DNA of 64,000 nucleotides from assembly GCA_019240125.1 (NCBI GenBank), contig JAFAYW010000109.1, positions 1-64,000 on the forward strand. The letters are read 5' to 3'. A program made the position numbers and the translations under genes. Below the pieces are notes generated by a model. It made no database searches, was not told the origin of the DNA, and saw nothing but the letters and a program-made list of their open reading frames with translations. This DNA is from Alphaproteobacteria bacterium. Its GTDB lineage: Bacteria; Pseudomonadota; Alphaproteobacteria; ATCC43930; CGMCC-115725. Positions 44,050 through 53,149 of this stretch are shown here, piece by piece (positions within the stretch are counted from its first letter, which is position 1; each line of letters begins with the position of its first letter).

Positions 44050-44538
44050 GTGAAGGCACGCCAACAGGAAATCGATCACTCGGGTGCACCGCGACGCTTT
44101 GGGTTCTGGCGCAACGGCGTCGCCGTGGTTGGACTTGTCGCCATCCTGACAGCTCCCGCTCAAGCGCAGATGGGTGGCCCTGGTCGGCGCGGGCCGTCAC
44201 AGGAGCAGCAGCGGGCGCCAAAACAATCGGCCGTACCACCTGGCCCGGTTGTAATCCCGCAACTCTGGCCGCGCCTTGATGAGGGCGCCCTGTTGTGCAA
44301 GTCACGCGACGATCTTGTAAAATATCAGAAGCTCACCGGCAGTGGCGGCAGCCCTGCCGGGTTGGCCGGCTGCCGCCTGATCAGCAAACAGCTGGGAATT
44401 CAGATCGTCGAGCGCGATGGCCCCTCGCGCACCCAGATTGTTACGACAGACGACGCGAAAGAGAGCGGGTGGACAAACGCGTATCTGCCGTCAACACCGC
44501 CGGCCGCCGCCACGCAGGGCTCCGGCACCAAGAAATAA
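44050..44538 (+). CDS. Exported hypothetical protein, Pro/Gln-rich
   Basis: Not recognised. GTG 44050 has AGGGAG about nine bases upstream and gives 162 residues. A hydrophobic stretch GVAVVGLVAILTAPAQAQ ends in a likely signal-peptidase site (AQA), so the mature part is periplasmic or outer. It begins with GGPGRRGPSQEQQRAPKQS and is rich in Pro; the later part contains two Cys (LLCKSRDD and AGCRLISKQ) that could form a disulphide. No neighbour explains it; htpG follows after 160 bp. Confidence 0.6.
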   Translation: MKARQQEIDHSGAPRRFGFWRNGVAVVGLVAILTAPAQAQMGGPGRRGPSQEQQRAPKQSAVPPGPVVIPQLWPRLDEGALLCKSRDDLVKYQKLTGSGGSPAGLAGCRLISKQLGIQIVERDGPSRTQIVTTDDAKESGWTNAYLPSTPPAAATQGSGTKK

Positions 44539-44698
44539 TCCGAGCCCAACCTGGTTTCCCGGCCGGTTTGCCGCTCGGGCGGAATACAGCGCCCCGATTG
44601 CTCGGTCCCACCGATGCGATCATGCGGCATCGGTTCTTGCGACAGCGGCGCTTGCGCCACATATCTGCGGCAATCCTGCCACCAGCAACAAGCCAAAG

Positions 44699-46603
44699 AT
44701 GAGCGATACAGGCGCCTCTGAGACCCTAAGCTTTCAGGCGGAAGTCAGCCGCCTGCTCGATATCGTCGCGCACTCGCTGTATAGCGAGAAGGAGATTTTC
44801 CTGCGCGAGCTGATATCAAACGCATCCGATGCCTGCGACCGGCTGCGCTATGCCGCGCTGACCGAACCCGCATTGAGCGAAGGCGACGCGCATTACCGGG
44901 TCGTGCTGACCCCGGTGAAATCCTCCAAGACCCTGACCATTGCCGATAACGGCATCGGAATGAACCGCAACGAGCTGATCGAAAATCTCGGCACAATCGC
45001 CCGTTCCGGCACCGCCGCCTTTGTCAACCAGCTGGGTGAGGCGGCCAAGGACAAGGAGGGCGGCGGCAGGGATCTCAGCCTGATCGGCCAGTTCGGGGTC
45101 GGCTTCTATTCCGCTTTCATGGTCGCTGACAAGGTCGAGGTGCTGAGCCGCAAGGCGGGCGAGCACGAGGGCTGGCGCTGGACTTCGGACGGCAAGGGCA
45201 GCTTTACGATCGAGCCCGCCCCCAATGTGCCGCGCGGCGCCCGCATCACCCTGCATATCCGCGATGGCGACGAGGACTATCTCGAAGCGCACCGTTTGCG
45301 GCAGATCGTCAAAACGTATTCCGATCACATCGCGCTGCCGATCGTCCTGGCGGACGGCAGCAAGGAAGAGACGATTAACACAGCCTCGGCGCTGTGGACC
45401 CGGTCCCGTTCCGAGATCACGCCTGAACAGTACAAGGAATTCTATCATCATGTCGGCCACGGGTTTGACGACCCTTGGCTGACGATCCATGCCCGCGCCG
45501 AGGGTACCCTCGAATACACGTATCTGCTGTTCGTCCCCTCGCAGAAGCCGTTCGATCTGTTCGACCCGGAACGCAAACCGCGCCTCAAGCTCTATGTGCG
45601 GCGCGTCTTCATCACCGATGAGGGCGTCGAGCTCCTGCCGGCCTACCTGCGCTTTATCAAGGGCATCGTCGACAGCCAGGACCTGCCGCTCAACATTAGC
45701 CGCGAGATGTTGCAGGCCAACGCCACGATCACACGAATGCGGCAGCAATTGACCCGCCGCGTCCTGTCGGATCTCGGCAAAAAGGCGAGCGATGCCGTCG
45801 AGGAGTACACGCAATTCTGGGAGAATTTCGGCCCGGTCCTCAAGGAAGGGCTCTACGAAGATCGCGAGCACCGCGATACGTTGTTGCCTTTGGTCCGCTT
45901 CCGCTCGACGACGCGAGATGGTTGGGTGTCGCTCGACGCGTACGTCGCGGCGATGCGCCCCGGCCAGGAGGCGATCTACACGATCACCGGCGACAATCTC
46001 GACCTTCTGCGCAAGAGCCCGCAGCTTGAGGGCTTCCGGGCGCGCGGCGTCGAGGTGCTGTTGCTGACCGACCCGATCGATGAATTCTGGGTGCAGGCCG
46101 TCGCCACCTACAAGGAAAAGTCGTTCAAATCGGCGACTCGCGGCGGCCTCGATCTCGACAAGATCACGCCGTCCGACGACAAGAAGGACGAGCCCGCCAA
46201 ACCCGAACCGACGGCCAAGCTCGCCAGCCTGATCGCAATCTTCAAATTGGCGCTCGGTGATGCGGTAAAGGATATCCGCAGCTCGGCGCGATTGACCGAC
46301 AGCGCGGTGTGCCTGGTCGCCGATGAAGGCGACCTCGATATGCATCTCGAACGGCTGCTGAAACAACACCGGCAGCTCGACACGGCGTCAAAGCGGATTC
46401 TTGAAATCAATCCTCGACATTCGCTGATCGAGCGGCTGGCCGCCTCGGTCGGCGATACCGGTGCCTCAGACCAGCTTTCCGAATTCGCCTGGCTGCTGCT
46501 CGATCAGGCCCGCATCGTCGAAGGTGAGCAACTCCCCGACCCCGCCGCCTTCGCCCGCCGCATGGCGACATTGCTTGAGCGAGGCCTGCCGGCGGCCGCA
46601 TGA
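44699..46603 (+). CDS. htpG: HtpG, Hsp90-family chaperone
   Basis: An ATP-dependent cytosolic chaperone, 634 residues from ATG 44699. GHKL ATPase motifs: ELISNASDACDRLRY, LTIADNGIGMNRNEL, and GQFGVGFYSAFMVADKVEV. Middle-domain sequence includes VLFVPSQKPFDLF-like YLLFVPSQKPFDLFDPE and VRRVFITDEG, LPAYLRFIKGIVDSQDLPLNISRE. A frame opening further upstream at 44417 includes the 3' end of the preceding gene and is not used. No heat-shock promoter was identified with confidence. Confidence 0.96.
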   Translation: MSDTGASETLSFQAEVSRLLDIVAHSLYSEKEIFLRELISNASDACDRLRYAALTEPALSEGDAHYRVVLTPVKSSKTLTIADNGIGMNRNELIENLGTIARSGTAAFVNQLGEAAKDKEGGGRDLSLIGQFGVGFYSAFMVADKVEVLSRKAGEHEGWRWTSDGKGSFTIEPAPNVPRGARITLHIRDGDEDYLEAHRLRQIVKTYSDHIALPIVLADGSKEETINTASALWTRSRSEITPEQYKEFYHHVGHGFDDPWLTIHARAEGTLEYTYLLFVPSQKPFDLFDPERKPRLKLYVRRVFITDEGVELLPAYLRFIKGIVDSQDLPLNISREMLQANATITRMRQQLTRRVLSDLGKKASDAVEEYTQFWENFGPVLKEGLYEDREHRDTLLPLVRFRSTTRDGWVSLDAYVAAMRPGQEAIYTITGDNLDLLRKSPQLEGFRARGVEVLLLTDPIDEFWVQAVATYKEKSFKSATRGGLDLDKITPSDDKKDEPAKPEPTAKLASLIAIFKLALGDAVKDIRSSARLTDSAVCLVADEGDLDMHLERLLKQHRQLDTASKRILEINPRHSLIERLAASVGDTGASDQLSEFAWLLLDQARIVEGEQLPDPAAFARRMATLLERGLPAAA

Positions 46604-46658
46604 CGCTTCCCGTATGAGATTGCCGCGTTTCTGGCCCGTGCGACGACCTCTAAAGAGA

Positions 46659-46687
46659 CGTCATCGCGAGTGCAGCGAAGCAATCTC
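46659..46687. repeat. Short dispersed repeat, CGTCATYGCGAG family, copy 1
   Basis: CGTCATCGCGAGTGCAGCGAAGCAATCTCG-like sequence (given in part) in the htpG/SMR gap. It resembles the widespread GTCATTGCGAG...GAAGCAATC interspersed element. A second, diverged copy in the opposite orientation is at 54744-54773 in this window. Confidence 0.55.
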
Positions 46688-46704
46688 GGCAGCCTGCCGC
46701 CGCT

Positions 46705-47040
46705 CTAATGCTGATGGATCAGCAGGATGCCGCCGCCGATCAGGATGAGGCCGCCGATCTGGGGCCAGCCGAATGGCTCGTTCCACAGCAGATGGGCGAT
46801 GATCGCGACGATGACATAGCTCGCCGCGACTGACGGAAAGGCCACCGAAACCGGGATCTTCTTGAGCGCCACAATGTAGCAAAACGCGGCGATGACATAG
46901 ATAGCGAAGCCGACAAGCGTCAGCGGGTTGAGGAACTGCGCGGCCAGAGTGGGCGAGGCGACGGCGCCGGATTTCAGCGTGATCTGACCGGCGATGCCGA
47001 AAAGCACCGCGGCAACCAGGCTCGCATAGTAAATCGCCAT
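46705..47040 (-). CDS. SMR/ArnE-like small membrane protein
   Basis: A 111-residue protein with four TM helices: MAIYYASLVAAVLFGIAGQI opens it, VGFAIYVIAAFCYIVALKKI and VAFPSVAASYVIVAIIAHLL follow, and GWPQIGGLILIGGGILLIHQH ends it. It fits the EmrE/ArnE-like family, whose members efflux cations or flip undecaprenyl-phosphate sugars. Directly downstream (2 bp) of a GT2 of the ArnC/GtrB type, the flippase role is favoured. Confidence 0.82.
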   Translation of the reverse strand: MAIYYASLVAAVLFGIAGQITLKSGAVASPTLAAQFLNPLTLVGFAIYVIAAFCYIVALKKIPVSVAFPSVAASYVIVAIIAHLLWNEPFGWPQIGGLILIGGGILLIHQH

Positions 47041-47042
47041 CC

Positions 47043-48056
47043 TCAGCCATGCTCACGCAGCAGGGATGACGTCACCGCCGGGGACGCCGCCGCATTGCCG
47101 CGAATCACCGATCGCACGATTGATTGCGGCTTGCGGTTGGTCGTCAGATAGAGGCGACCGAGATATTCGCCGACCAGCCCCAGGATAAGCAACTGCACCC
47201 CGGAGAGCAGCATCACCGCCGCCATCAGTGATGCCCAACCCTCCGGCGGCGAGAAGAACAGCGCCTCGATGATCGCCGCCACGCCGCCCAGCGCACCGGC
47301 AAAGCTCAGCGCGAAGCCGGTCAAGGTGCTGACGCGCAGCGGCATGACCGAGAAATTGACGAACATGCTCAGCCATAGTCGCAACAGGCGCCGCAACGTG
47401 TAATTGCTGCGCCCGACGGCGCGCGGCAGGTGCCTGACCACCAGCCGATCGATGTCCTGAGTCACCTGCAGGATAAGCCCATCGACATAAGGAAACGGAC
47501 CCTCATAGCGGGTGACCTCGCGCACCACGAAAGCGCTCATGCAGCGGAAGCTCGACAGGTAGAAGCCGGAGGGCTTGTCCAAGACAAACCCGGCGATCCA
47601 GTTGGTGAACTGGCTGCCGACGTTGCGCCAGCCGGCATGCTGCTTCTCGTCGTAATAGGTATAAATGACCTCGCGGCCGCTTTGCTGAGCGAAGGCGAGC
47701 AGGCGTGCGACCTCCTCCGGCGGGTTCTGCAGGTCATCATCCATCGTGATGATATGCGCCCCGCGCGCGTGCCGCAGCCCCGCCATCACAGCGTTGTGCT
47801 CGCCGAAATTGCGGGAGAGATCGACCAGCGTCACCGTCACCGAGGCGGTCTCGACAAGCCGCCGACATACCTCCCGGCTGTTATCGGGACTACCGTCATT
47901 GACCAGGACGATCTCATGCCCGCCGGGGATCGCGAGCCGTTCCAATGCGCTCACCAACTCGCCGATACTGCTGGCGCCGTTATAAACCGGGATCACCACG
48001 GACAGGGCTGGTCCGGTGGCGAGCGCTGGCGAGAGCGGGCCGGTATCATCAGGCAT
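47043..48056 (-). CDS. ArnC/GtrB-like polyprenyl-phosphate glycosyltransferase (GT2)
   Basis: 337 residues from ATG 48056 (MPDDTG; longer starts at 48065 and 48080 exist). GT2 catalytic part: SVVIPVYNGASSIGELV, VNDGSPDNSREVC, DLSRNFGEHNAVMAGL and the metal site TMDDDLQNPPEE. Two C-terminal TM helices (TLTGFALSFAGALGGVAAII; LMAAVMLLSGVQLLILGLVG) and GEYLGRLYLTTNRKP match the dolichol-phosphate-mannose-synthase/ArnC/GtrB type, which loads a sugar onto undecaprenyl phosphate on the cytoplasmic face. It overlaps the methyltransferase stop by 8 bp and precedes the SMR protein. Confidence 0.88.
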   Translation of the reverse strand: MPDDTGPLSPALATGPALSVVIPVYNGASSIGELVSALERLAIPGGHEIVLVNDGSPDNSREVCRRLVETASVTVTLVDLSRNFGEHNAVMAGLRHARGAHIITMDDDLQNPPEEVARLLAFAQQSGREVIYTYYDEKQHAGWRNVGSQFTNWIAGFVLDKPSGFYLSSFRCMSAFVVREVTRYEGPFPYVDGLILQVTQDIDRLVVRHLPRAVGRSNYTLRRLLRLWLSMFVNFSVMPLRVSTLTGFALSFAGALGGVAAIIEALFFSPPEGWASLMAAVMLLSGVQLLILGLVGEYLGRLYLTTNRKPQSIVRSVIRGNAAASPAVTSSLLREHG

Positions 48057-48789
48057 GTCCGGCATTCTCTCTGGCGGCAACGGCGATCAACGAGCCGCCG
48101 AATGGCAGCCGGAAGCCTTGCCGCAGCCAGGCGGTCTCGCAGGATGTGGCAGCGCGGCACAGCGCCTCGATTGGCGCGGGGAACAGGTGCACGTCGCTCT
48201 GTGTCTCGCGCCCCGGCAGCAATTTGCGTGTCAGCACCATCAGCGGAAACAGGATCGCGTTCCAGTAGCTCAGAAACAGCGGGCGGAACCCGCTGCGGCG
48301 CAGCAGGCGAGCGACGCGCCGCCGCGTGTAGCGCCGCACGTTCGCGACCGCCGTATCATGCCGCGACAGCATCCAGGAATAGGCCGGCAGGTTGAGGATC
48401 AGCACGCCCTGTTCTTTCAGACAGCGATGAAACTGCGCCAGTGCGGCGGCCTCGTCGACATCGCGATGGCACAGCACATCGGCGCTGACAATCGTGGTGA
48501 AGGCGGCATCGGCGAAGGGCAGCGCGTTGACCGAGCCCACACAAACCGGCCGGCTACTCTTGAAGACGGCGCGAGCGCACGCCACCGCGTCCCGATCAAG
48601 TCCTACGGCCGGCCGCGAGTGGCGGGCGGCAAAGCGCCTCAGCAGGCCGCCCGTGCCGCACCCGGCATCGAGAAACAACCCTTCACCGGCGTGTCGCTCA
48701 TATTGCAACAGCAGGTTGGCGTGGGTGGCGCGAAACCACCACATCAGCTCCTCGCTGCGGTCCAGCTTTTCGTATTCGGCGCGGTCCAG
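48049..48789 (-). CDS. SAM-dependent methyltransferase, probable CTG start
   Basis: A class I methyltransferase with FLDAGCGTGGLLRRF (SAM site) and NALPFADAAFTTIVSADVLCH (motif region), and a hydrophobic C-terminal patch. The only ATG (48744) cuts into the conserved opening that family members have just before WWF. The in-frame sequence upstream, DRAEYEKLDRSEELMWWFR, is typical of that opening, and CTG 48789 has GGAG seven bases before it. Hence a CTG start (246 residues) is proposed; ATG 48744 (231 residues) has GAGGAG only three bases upstream. It acts in the sugar-transfer operon, target unknown. Confidence 0.72.
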   Translation of the reverse strand: MDRAEYEKLDRSEELMWWFRATHANLLLQYERHAGEGLFLDAGCGTGGLLRRFAARHSRPAVGLDRDAVACARAVFKSSRPVCVGSVNALPFADAAFTTIVSADVLCHRDVDEAAALAQFHRCLKEQGVLILNLPAYSWMLSRHDTAVANVRRYTRRRVARLLRRSGFRPLFLSYWNAILFPLMVLTRKLLPGRETQSDVHLFPAPIEALCRAATSCETAWLRQGFRLPFGGSLIAVAARENAGHA

Positions 48790-48844
48790 TTTGCATCTCC
48801 AGCGGCGTCACAGAACGACCGCTCTGGCTGAGCTATTCCCCGCC

Positions 48845-50566
48845 TCAACGATAGGTCGCAGTCGCGGCCGGCAACACGACGCTGGCCGATGGATGCGTCG
48901 CCAACCGCCGCTCGGCGAGGATGTCACGCCGATCCAACACGACCGACAGCAAGGCGCCCATCCGCTCGACCCGGTAGACCGGGCGCCCCGGCAGCGACTT
49001 GTCGCAATCATCCTTGGTGAAAGCGATGAAGAATTCAGCCTGATCGCGCCGATACATAAACCGGAAATTCGACGGAAAGTAGTACGCCGCCGATACCGGC
49101 GGCCCACACACTGCTACCGTGAACTGGCGATCCTCAAAATCGGCGCCGTACTCGCTCTGCAGATACGCCTGCAGGCCGTGCACCGCCTCGGCGTAAGAGT
49201 TGCCCCAATAATCCAGCTTGAACTTGCGCTGCGCACCATCCACGCCGCCGACGAACGCGTTGTAGTAGACGTACTGGTCTGGGTGGAGCATCAGCATCGT
49301 CGCGACATGCGCAACGCCGTAGAGACCGAGCGCGGCGTAAATCGGGCGCCAGTAGGGGACCGCCGCGAGCATCGTAAGGATCCGGTCCATCGCCAACGCC
49401 GCGGCGACGGCGATCGGCGGGAGGACGAAAATGAAATGCCGCATGCCGTCGAACAGCACCGCCTTGATCAGGATCGCATAGGCGACGGGAAAGACGATCG
49501 CGAAGGCGACGAGGAACCCGCCGAGCACCGTCTCTCGCGACTGGGATCGCCACCGGCACGCAAGGGCGTGGATAGCGAACGCAACTGCGATCGCCAGCAG
49601 CACCAGAACGAGTTCCGGCAGGGCCAGCAGGATGTAGCTCGGCAGGTAGTCCCATGGCAGGTCTGCGGCCGGAAAGAAGCTGCCGTCGTACAGCGTGTAG
49701 AACGGGAAAGTCTCGTGCGAAAAAAACGCCAGCGCCTGTAGTGGGTGGTCGATCGGATCGAATTGGGCCCAGGGCCAGAATACCAGCATCACAAAGAAGC
49801 CGATGACCGCTACCGGTAGCAGCACGCGCCAGAGACTGGTCCATCCCAGCCCGAGCAACAGCACCGGACGTCGCGCCGCGGCGGCCTGCCATAATCCGGA
49901 GAGGCAGAGCAGAAGACCCAGATAACACAGGAACAACAGGCCGCCGACCCGCACCCCCAGCGCCAGCCCGATCGCCAGCCCCAGCCTGATCAACAATTGC
50001 CATGGCGGGCGCGGCAGGCTCGGCAGAATGCGGACCATGTAATAGACCGCCCAGACGCCCCCCACCGCAAAGGGGATATCCTTCGGGTTGTTGAACATCT
50101 GCCCATAGTAATTCGGGGTCAGCAGCAGGAAGACCAGCGCCAGCAAGCCCGTCCGAGGCCCCCCCAGACCGCGACCGAGCCGCCAGCAGCCGGCCAATCC
50201 GAGCAGACCGAATGCCGAGCCGAGAAGATGCCGGGTCTCGTATACACCGATCGGCGAGACACGATTGAGCGCCGCCGCGAACGTGTCGAACAGCGCGCCG
50301 TAATTATAGAGATTCTGAAAATTCAGCGAGCGCTGGTCGGTGAAGAACGACAGGTAATAATCGAGGACGAGGTTGCCGTACCAGTTATGGACGTCTTCAT
50401 CCCAGGTGACGCCGTAACTGGTAAAAGTCAGAATCGCGATGATGGCGGTGACCATCAGCAGCATGACGGCGAGCCGGTCGCAGTCGAGCCCGAACGCGAA
50501 GGCGCCGCGCCGCGCCGGTCGCGACACGCCTCGGGATGGATGATGGCTCAGGAAGACGGGCTGCAT
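48845..50566 (-). CDS. GT39-like integral membrane glycosyltransferase
   Basis: A 573-residue polytopic protein of the ArnT/PMT-like GT-C type, which moves a sugar from a polyprenyl-phosphate donor to an acceptor in the periplasm. The first extracytoplasmic loop has the acidic catalytic motif YGVTWDEDVHNWYG (Asp-Glu pair). About ten to eleven TM helices follow, then a soluble C-terminal domain with DYWGNSYAEAVHGLQAYL and PSNFRFMYRRDQAEFF. With the ArnC/GtrB-like enzyme and SMR protein downstream it completes a load-flip-transfer set. Confidence 0.82.
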   Translation of the reverse strand: MQPVFLSHHPSRGVSRPARRGAFAFGLDCDRLAVMLLMVTAIIAILTFTSYGVTWDEDVHNWYGNLVLDYYLSFFTDQRSLNFQNLYNYGALFDTFAAALNRVSPIGVYETRHLLGSAFGLLGLAGCWRLGRGLGGPRTGLLALVFLLLTPNYYGQMFNNPKDIPFAVGGVWAVYYMVRILPSLPRPPWQLLIRLGLAIGLALGVRVGGLLFLCYLGLLLCLSGLWQAAAARRPVLLLGLGWTSLWRVLLPVAVIGFFVMLVFWPWAQFDPIDHPLQALAFFSHETFPFYTLYDGSFFPAADLPWDYLPSYILLALPELVLVLLAIAVAFAIHALACRWRSQSRETVLGGFLVAFAIVFPVAYAILIKAVLFDGMRHFIFVLPPIAVAAALAMDRILTMLAAVPYWRPIYAALGLYGVAHVATMLMLHPDQYVYYNAFVGGVDGAQRKFKLDYWGNSYAEAVHGLQAYLQSEYGADFEDRQFTVAVCGPPVSAAYYFPSNFRFMYRRDQAEFFIAFTKDDCDKSLPGRPVYRVERMGALLSVVLDRRDILAERRLATHPSASVVLPAATATYR

Positions 50567-50664
50567 CTACTCTGTGGGCGCAGCAGTTTCTTTGCGGCTT
50601 CCTTGCGCTGCCGGACGGCTCCGCGTCAAGTCACCAACGGTGGTAAGCGGCTCTACTAAGGGGG

Positions 50665-51828
50665 TTACAGGCCAACTCCCGCGAAAAGGTCGTCGAGCAC
50701 CGTGCGCGCTTCAAAACAGTCGCCGGCGATTTCGCGCGCCGCCCGGCTGTGGGCGGCATAGTCAGCCGCCACCGCCTCGATTGCGGCCACGGCTTCGTCA
50801 TGCGTCGCATAATCGAACACGCCGCGCCCCACCGGACAATAGGTGGTGAACCCGGTCCGCATCGTCACCGCGGGCCGGCCGCTGGCGAGATAGCACACCG
50901 TTCGATCGCTGAACCAGCCGCTGTTCGGCCGCACATAAATGTCCTTCGCGACGGTGAACTCGCCGCGCGAGCCGGCAATAAACGCCTGATAGCTCTCCAT
51001 GCTGGCCGAGACCGGCCGGGGATCGACGAGGTGCCAGCCGGCGCCTTCCACGTCGCGCCGCACCGCCGCGTCCGGCGGCAGCATCGCCATCTCGAACCCG
51101 GTTTCCTTGCAGCGCGTTGGAATATCGAGAAACCGCACGAAGTTCAGGTGCTTGGACCAGACATACGTCTCACCCTCGAATTCGATGTCCTTGCCCTTGT
51201 TCTCCCAGGTCGCAATTGTCGTGAAATTGCGCGGCTCCCCCTCGGCTTTCGGCCATAGGTCGAGATCGACGGGTGGCCGGGTCGGGCGCCACGGGATTCC
51301 GCACAACGGCACATCGCAACCGGGCGTGCCGAGATTGGCGCCGTAGGTGAAGAAATCGGTGTGCGCATCGAGATAGCCGCGCGAGCCCGCATCGGCCTTG
51401 GCGTATTTGATCTGCTCGAACACCGGGTCGGTATCGACCATGATGCGCACCGGACAACGCATATGCTCGTCACGCAACCGGGTTGCGCCGCATAGATTGA
51501 TCAGCCCGGCGGCCTCGGTATAAAGCGAGGCGACCTGCTCACGCGACAGGCCATGATAGACATCGTTGATGGCGTCCCAGTAGGCCCAGCGCCCGGCAAA
51601 GCCATGCTGTTCCATGGCTCGCCGTAGATACGCGACATTGTAGTCGCAATCCATCATCACGCTGCTGATGCGCGGATCATACGGATTGGCGCCGTGATCC
51701 TCGACATACCAGGCCTCAAAGCCGAGCTTTTCCAGCCCGGCGAGATATTGCATCGCCTGCCAGACGATGCCGGCGAGCGGCATCTGGCCCGCGAAATGGA
51801 GTACAACGATCTTGCCGCGTTTGCGCAC
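50665..51828 (-). CDS. Glycosyltransferase-like protein, GT1/GT4-type fold
   Basis: From GTG 51828 (RKRGKIVVLHFAGQMPLAGI) it has 387 residues; ATG 51885 would add 19. Rossmann-like opening IVVLHFAGQMPLAG, then GLEKLGFEAWYVEDHGANPYDP, and a second half with TIATWENKGKDIEF and a donor-site-like region TVCYLASGRPAVTMRTGF, which resembles the nucleotide-sugar end of GT-B glycosyltransferases. No exact family is recognised. It leads the minus-strand sugar-transfer operon. Confidence 0.7.
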   Translation of the reverse strand: MRKRGKIVVLHFAGQMPLAGIVWQAMQYLAGLEKLGFEAWYVEDHGANPYDPRISSVMMDCDYNVAYLRRAMEQHGFAGRWAYWDAINDVYHGLSREQVASLYTEAAGLINLCGATRLRDEHMRCPVRIMVDTDPVFEQIKYAKADAGSRGYLDAHTDFFTYGANLGTPGCDVPLCGIPWRPTRPPVDLDLWPKAEGEPRNFTTIATWENKGKDIEFEGETYVWSKHLNFVRFLDIPTRCKETGFEMAMLPPDAAVRRDVEGAGWHLVDPRPVSASMESYQAFIAGSRGEFTVAKDIYVRPNSGWFSDRTVCYLASGRPAVTMRTGFTTYCPVGRGVFDYATHDEAVAAIEAVAADYAAHSRAAREIAGDCFEARTVLDDLFAGVGL

Positions 51829-52046
51829 GTGTCTGTCCGCGTGACCTGGCCACCGGAATGGGGTTGCGGCGATAACGTGCCACATCTGCGAAAATTTCGG
51901 CTGACGAATTGCCGCAGGGCTCGGGCTGCTTAGCCGAGTGGGCGCGGGCTTGCTCAGGCGGCTAGCCGCGTGCTAGGCAGAACGAGCGAACGGCCACTCG
52001 GGGGTCCCCTATGGCCGCTTTTCAGAGGACATGCGAAGCCCCGATC

Positions 52047-52382
52047 ATGACCTACGTCGTCACTGAAGCATGCATCCGCTGCAAGTACATGGATTGCGTC
52101 GAGGTTTGCCCCGTCGATTGCTTCTATGAAGGCGGCAATATGCTCGTCATTCACCCGGATGAGTGCATCGATTGCGGCGTTTGCGAGCCGGAATGCCCTG
52201 CCGAGGCCATCATACCCGACAGCGAGCCGGTCGCGGAGCAGTGGCTCGAACTGAATCGCGAGTACGCAGCAAGCTGGCCAAACATTACGCGCAAAAAGCC
52301 CGCGCCGGATGATGCTGACCAGTGGAAAGGTGTCGACGACAAGTACAAGCAGCATTTCGATCCAAATCCTGGCGGCTCGTAA
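52047..52382 (+). CDS. fdxA: Seven-iron ferredoxin (FdxA)
   Basis: A small electron carrier of 111 residues. The N-terminus [29 protein letters not shown] (in part) and [18 protein letters not shown] supply Cys for a 3Fe-4S and a 4Fe-4S cluster; the C-terminal extension [17 protein letters not shown] is characteristic of the alphaproteobacterial FdxA group. ATG 52047 is taken because homology starts there; an in-frame start at 52011 adds 12 unrelated residues. A hairpin follows the stop. Confidence 0.95.
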   Translation: MTYVVTEACIRCKYMDCVEVCPVDCFYEGGNMLVIHPDECIDCGVCEPECPAEAIIPDSEPVAEQWLELNREYAASWPNITRKKPAPDDADQWKGVDDKYKQHFDPNPGGS

Positions 52383-52412
52383 GCCGCTAATTTACCGGTT
52401 CGCGTCAGTGAC

Positions 52413-52432
52413 CCGCCTGTAATGACAGGCGG
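52413..52432 (+). terminator. Hairpin after fdxA
   Basis: A perfect 8-bp stem (CCGCCTGT and ACAGGCGG) with a 4-base loop AATG, 30 bp after the fdxA stop. No T-run follows. Downstream, before carD, is a 13-bp palindrome CTGGCTCAGCCAG at 52447-52459 and an AT-rich AAAATATGCTACACAAT stretch that could be part of a carD promoter. Confidence 0.5.
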
Positions 52433-52611
52433 ACATGGCTGATCTGCTGGCTCAGCCAGGTAAAATATGCTACACAATCAGCCGGCGCCATCGACGCCAG
52501 CCTCCTCATCGGTTCCGCGCTCTGTATGGATGTGGGCGGTCTCCCTCTATTGGGTGGCCAGGAGGCGTGTCGTTTCTGTGCCCCGATGGATCGGTTGTAC
52601 GAGAGAACAAT

Positions 52612-53109
52612 ATGACGGCCGAGAAGATGACTTTCGCCGCTGGCGACCTTGTCGTTTACCCCACTCACGGGGTCGGCAAGATCACGTCGATCGAGACGCA
52701 GGAGATTGCCGGCTACACCCTCAGCGTGTTTGTCGTGACGTTTGACAAAGACCGCATGACCCTGAGGGTACCGCTGGCGAAAGCGACAGTGTCCGGGCTG
52801 CGCCGGCTGTCGAGCCGGAAGGAGATGGATGCCGCGGTGGCCAAACTGCGCGGCCGTTCGCGTGCCAAGCGCACCATGTGGAGCCGCCGCGCCCAGGAAT
52901 ATCAGGCCAAGATCGCCTCTGGCGATCCCGCCTCGATCGCCGAGGTGGTGCGCGACCTGTTCCGCAATTCCACCCAGCCCGAGCAATCCTACAGTGAGCG
53001 CCAGATCTATCAGGCGGCACTCGACCGGTTTGTGCGTGAGTATGCAGCTGTCGAGCAGCTCGATGAAATGACCGCCACGCAGCGCGTCGAAGAGATGCTT
53101 TCGGCCTGA
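52612..53109 (+). CDS. carD: CarD-family RNA-polymerase-binding regulator
   Basis: 165 residues from ATG 52612 (MTAEKMTFAAGDLVVYPTHGVGKI, in part). The N-terminal CarD/CdnL/TRCF domain (residues 6-60) contacts the RNAP beta subunit and stabilises open complexes; the C-terminal helical part (VPLAKATVSGLRRLSSRKEM, then EVVRDLFRNSTQPEQSYSERQ) binds upstream DNA near the -10. In alphaproteobacteria it is an rRNA and global transcription activator. An in-frame start at 52435 lacks support. A GGCCGC-GCA-GCGGCC hairpin at 53116-53130 follows the stop. Confidence 0.94.
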   Translation: MTAEKMTFAAGDLVVYPTHGVGKITSIETQEIAGYTLSVFVVTFDKDRMTLRVPLAKATVSGLRRLSSRKEMDAAVAKLRGRSRAKRTMWSRRAQEYQAKIASGDPASIAEVVRDLFRNSTQPEQSYSERQIYQAALDRFVREYAAVEQLDEMTATQRVEEMLSA

Positions 53110-53149
53110 TAAGCCGGCCGCGCAGCGGCCGCAGCGGAGTCGATTTCGA

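Noticed and set aside
44816-46369. A 517-codon minus-strand frame opposite htpG
   Set aside because: Antisense shadow of htpG; no motif, no ribosome-binding site.
52435-52611. Extension of carD by 59 codons
   Set aside because: The extension is Arg/Pro-rich with no CarD similarity; the domain starts right after ATG 52612.
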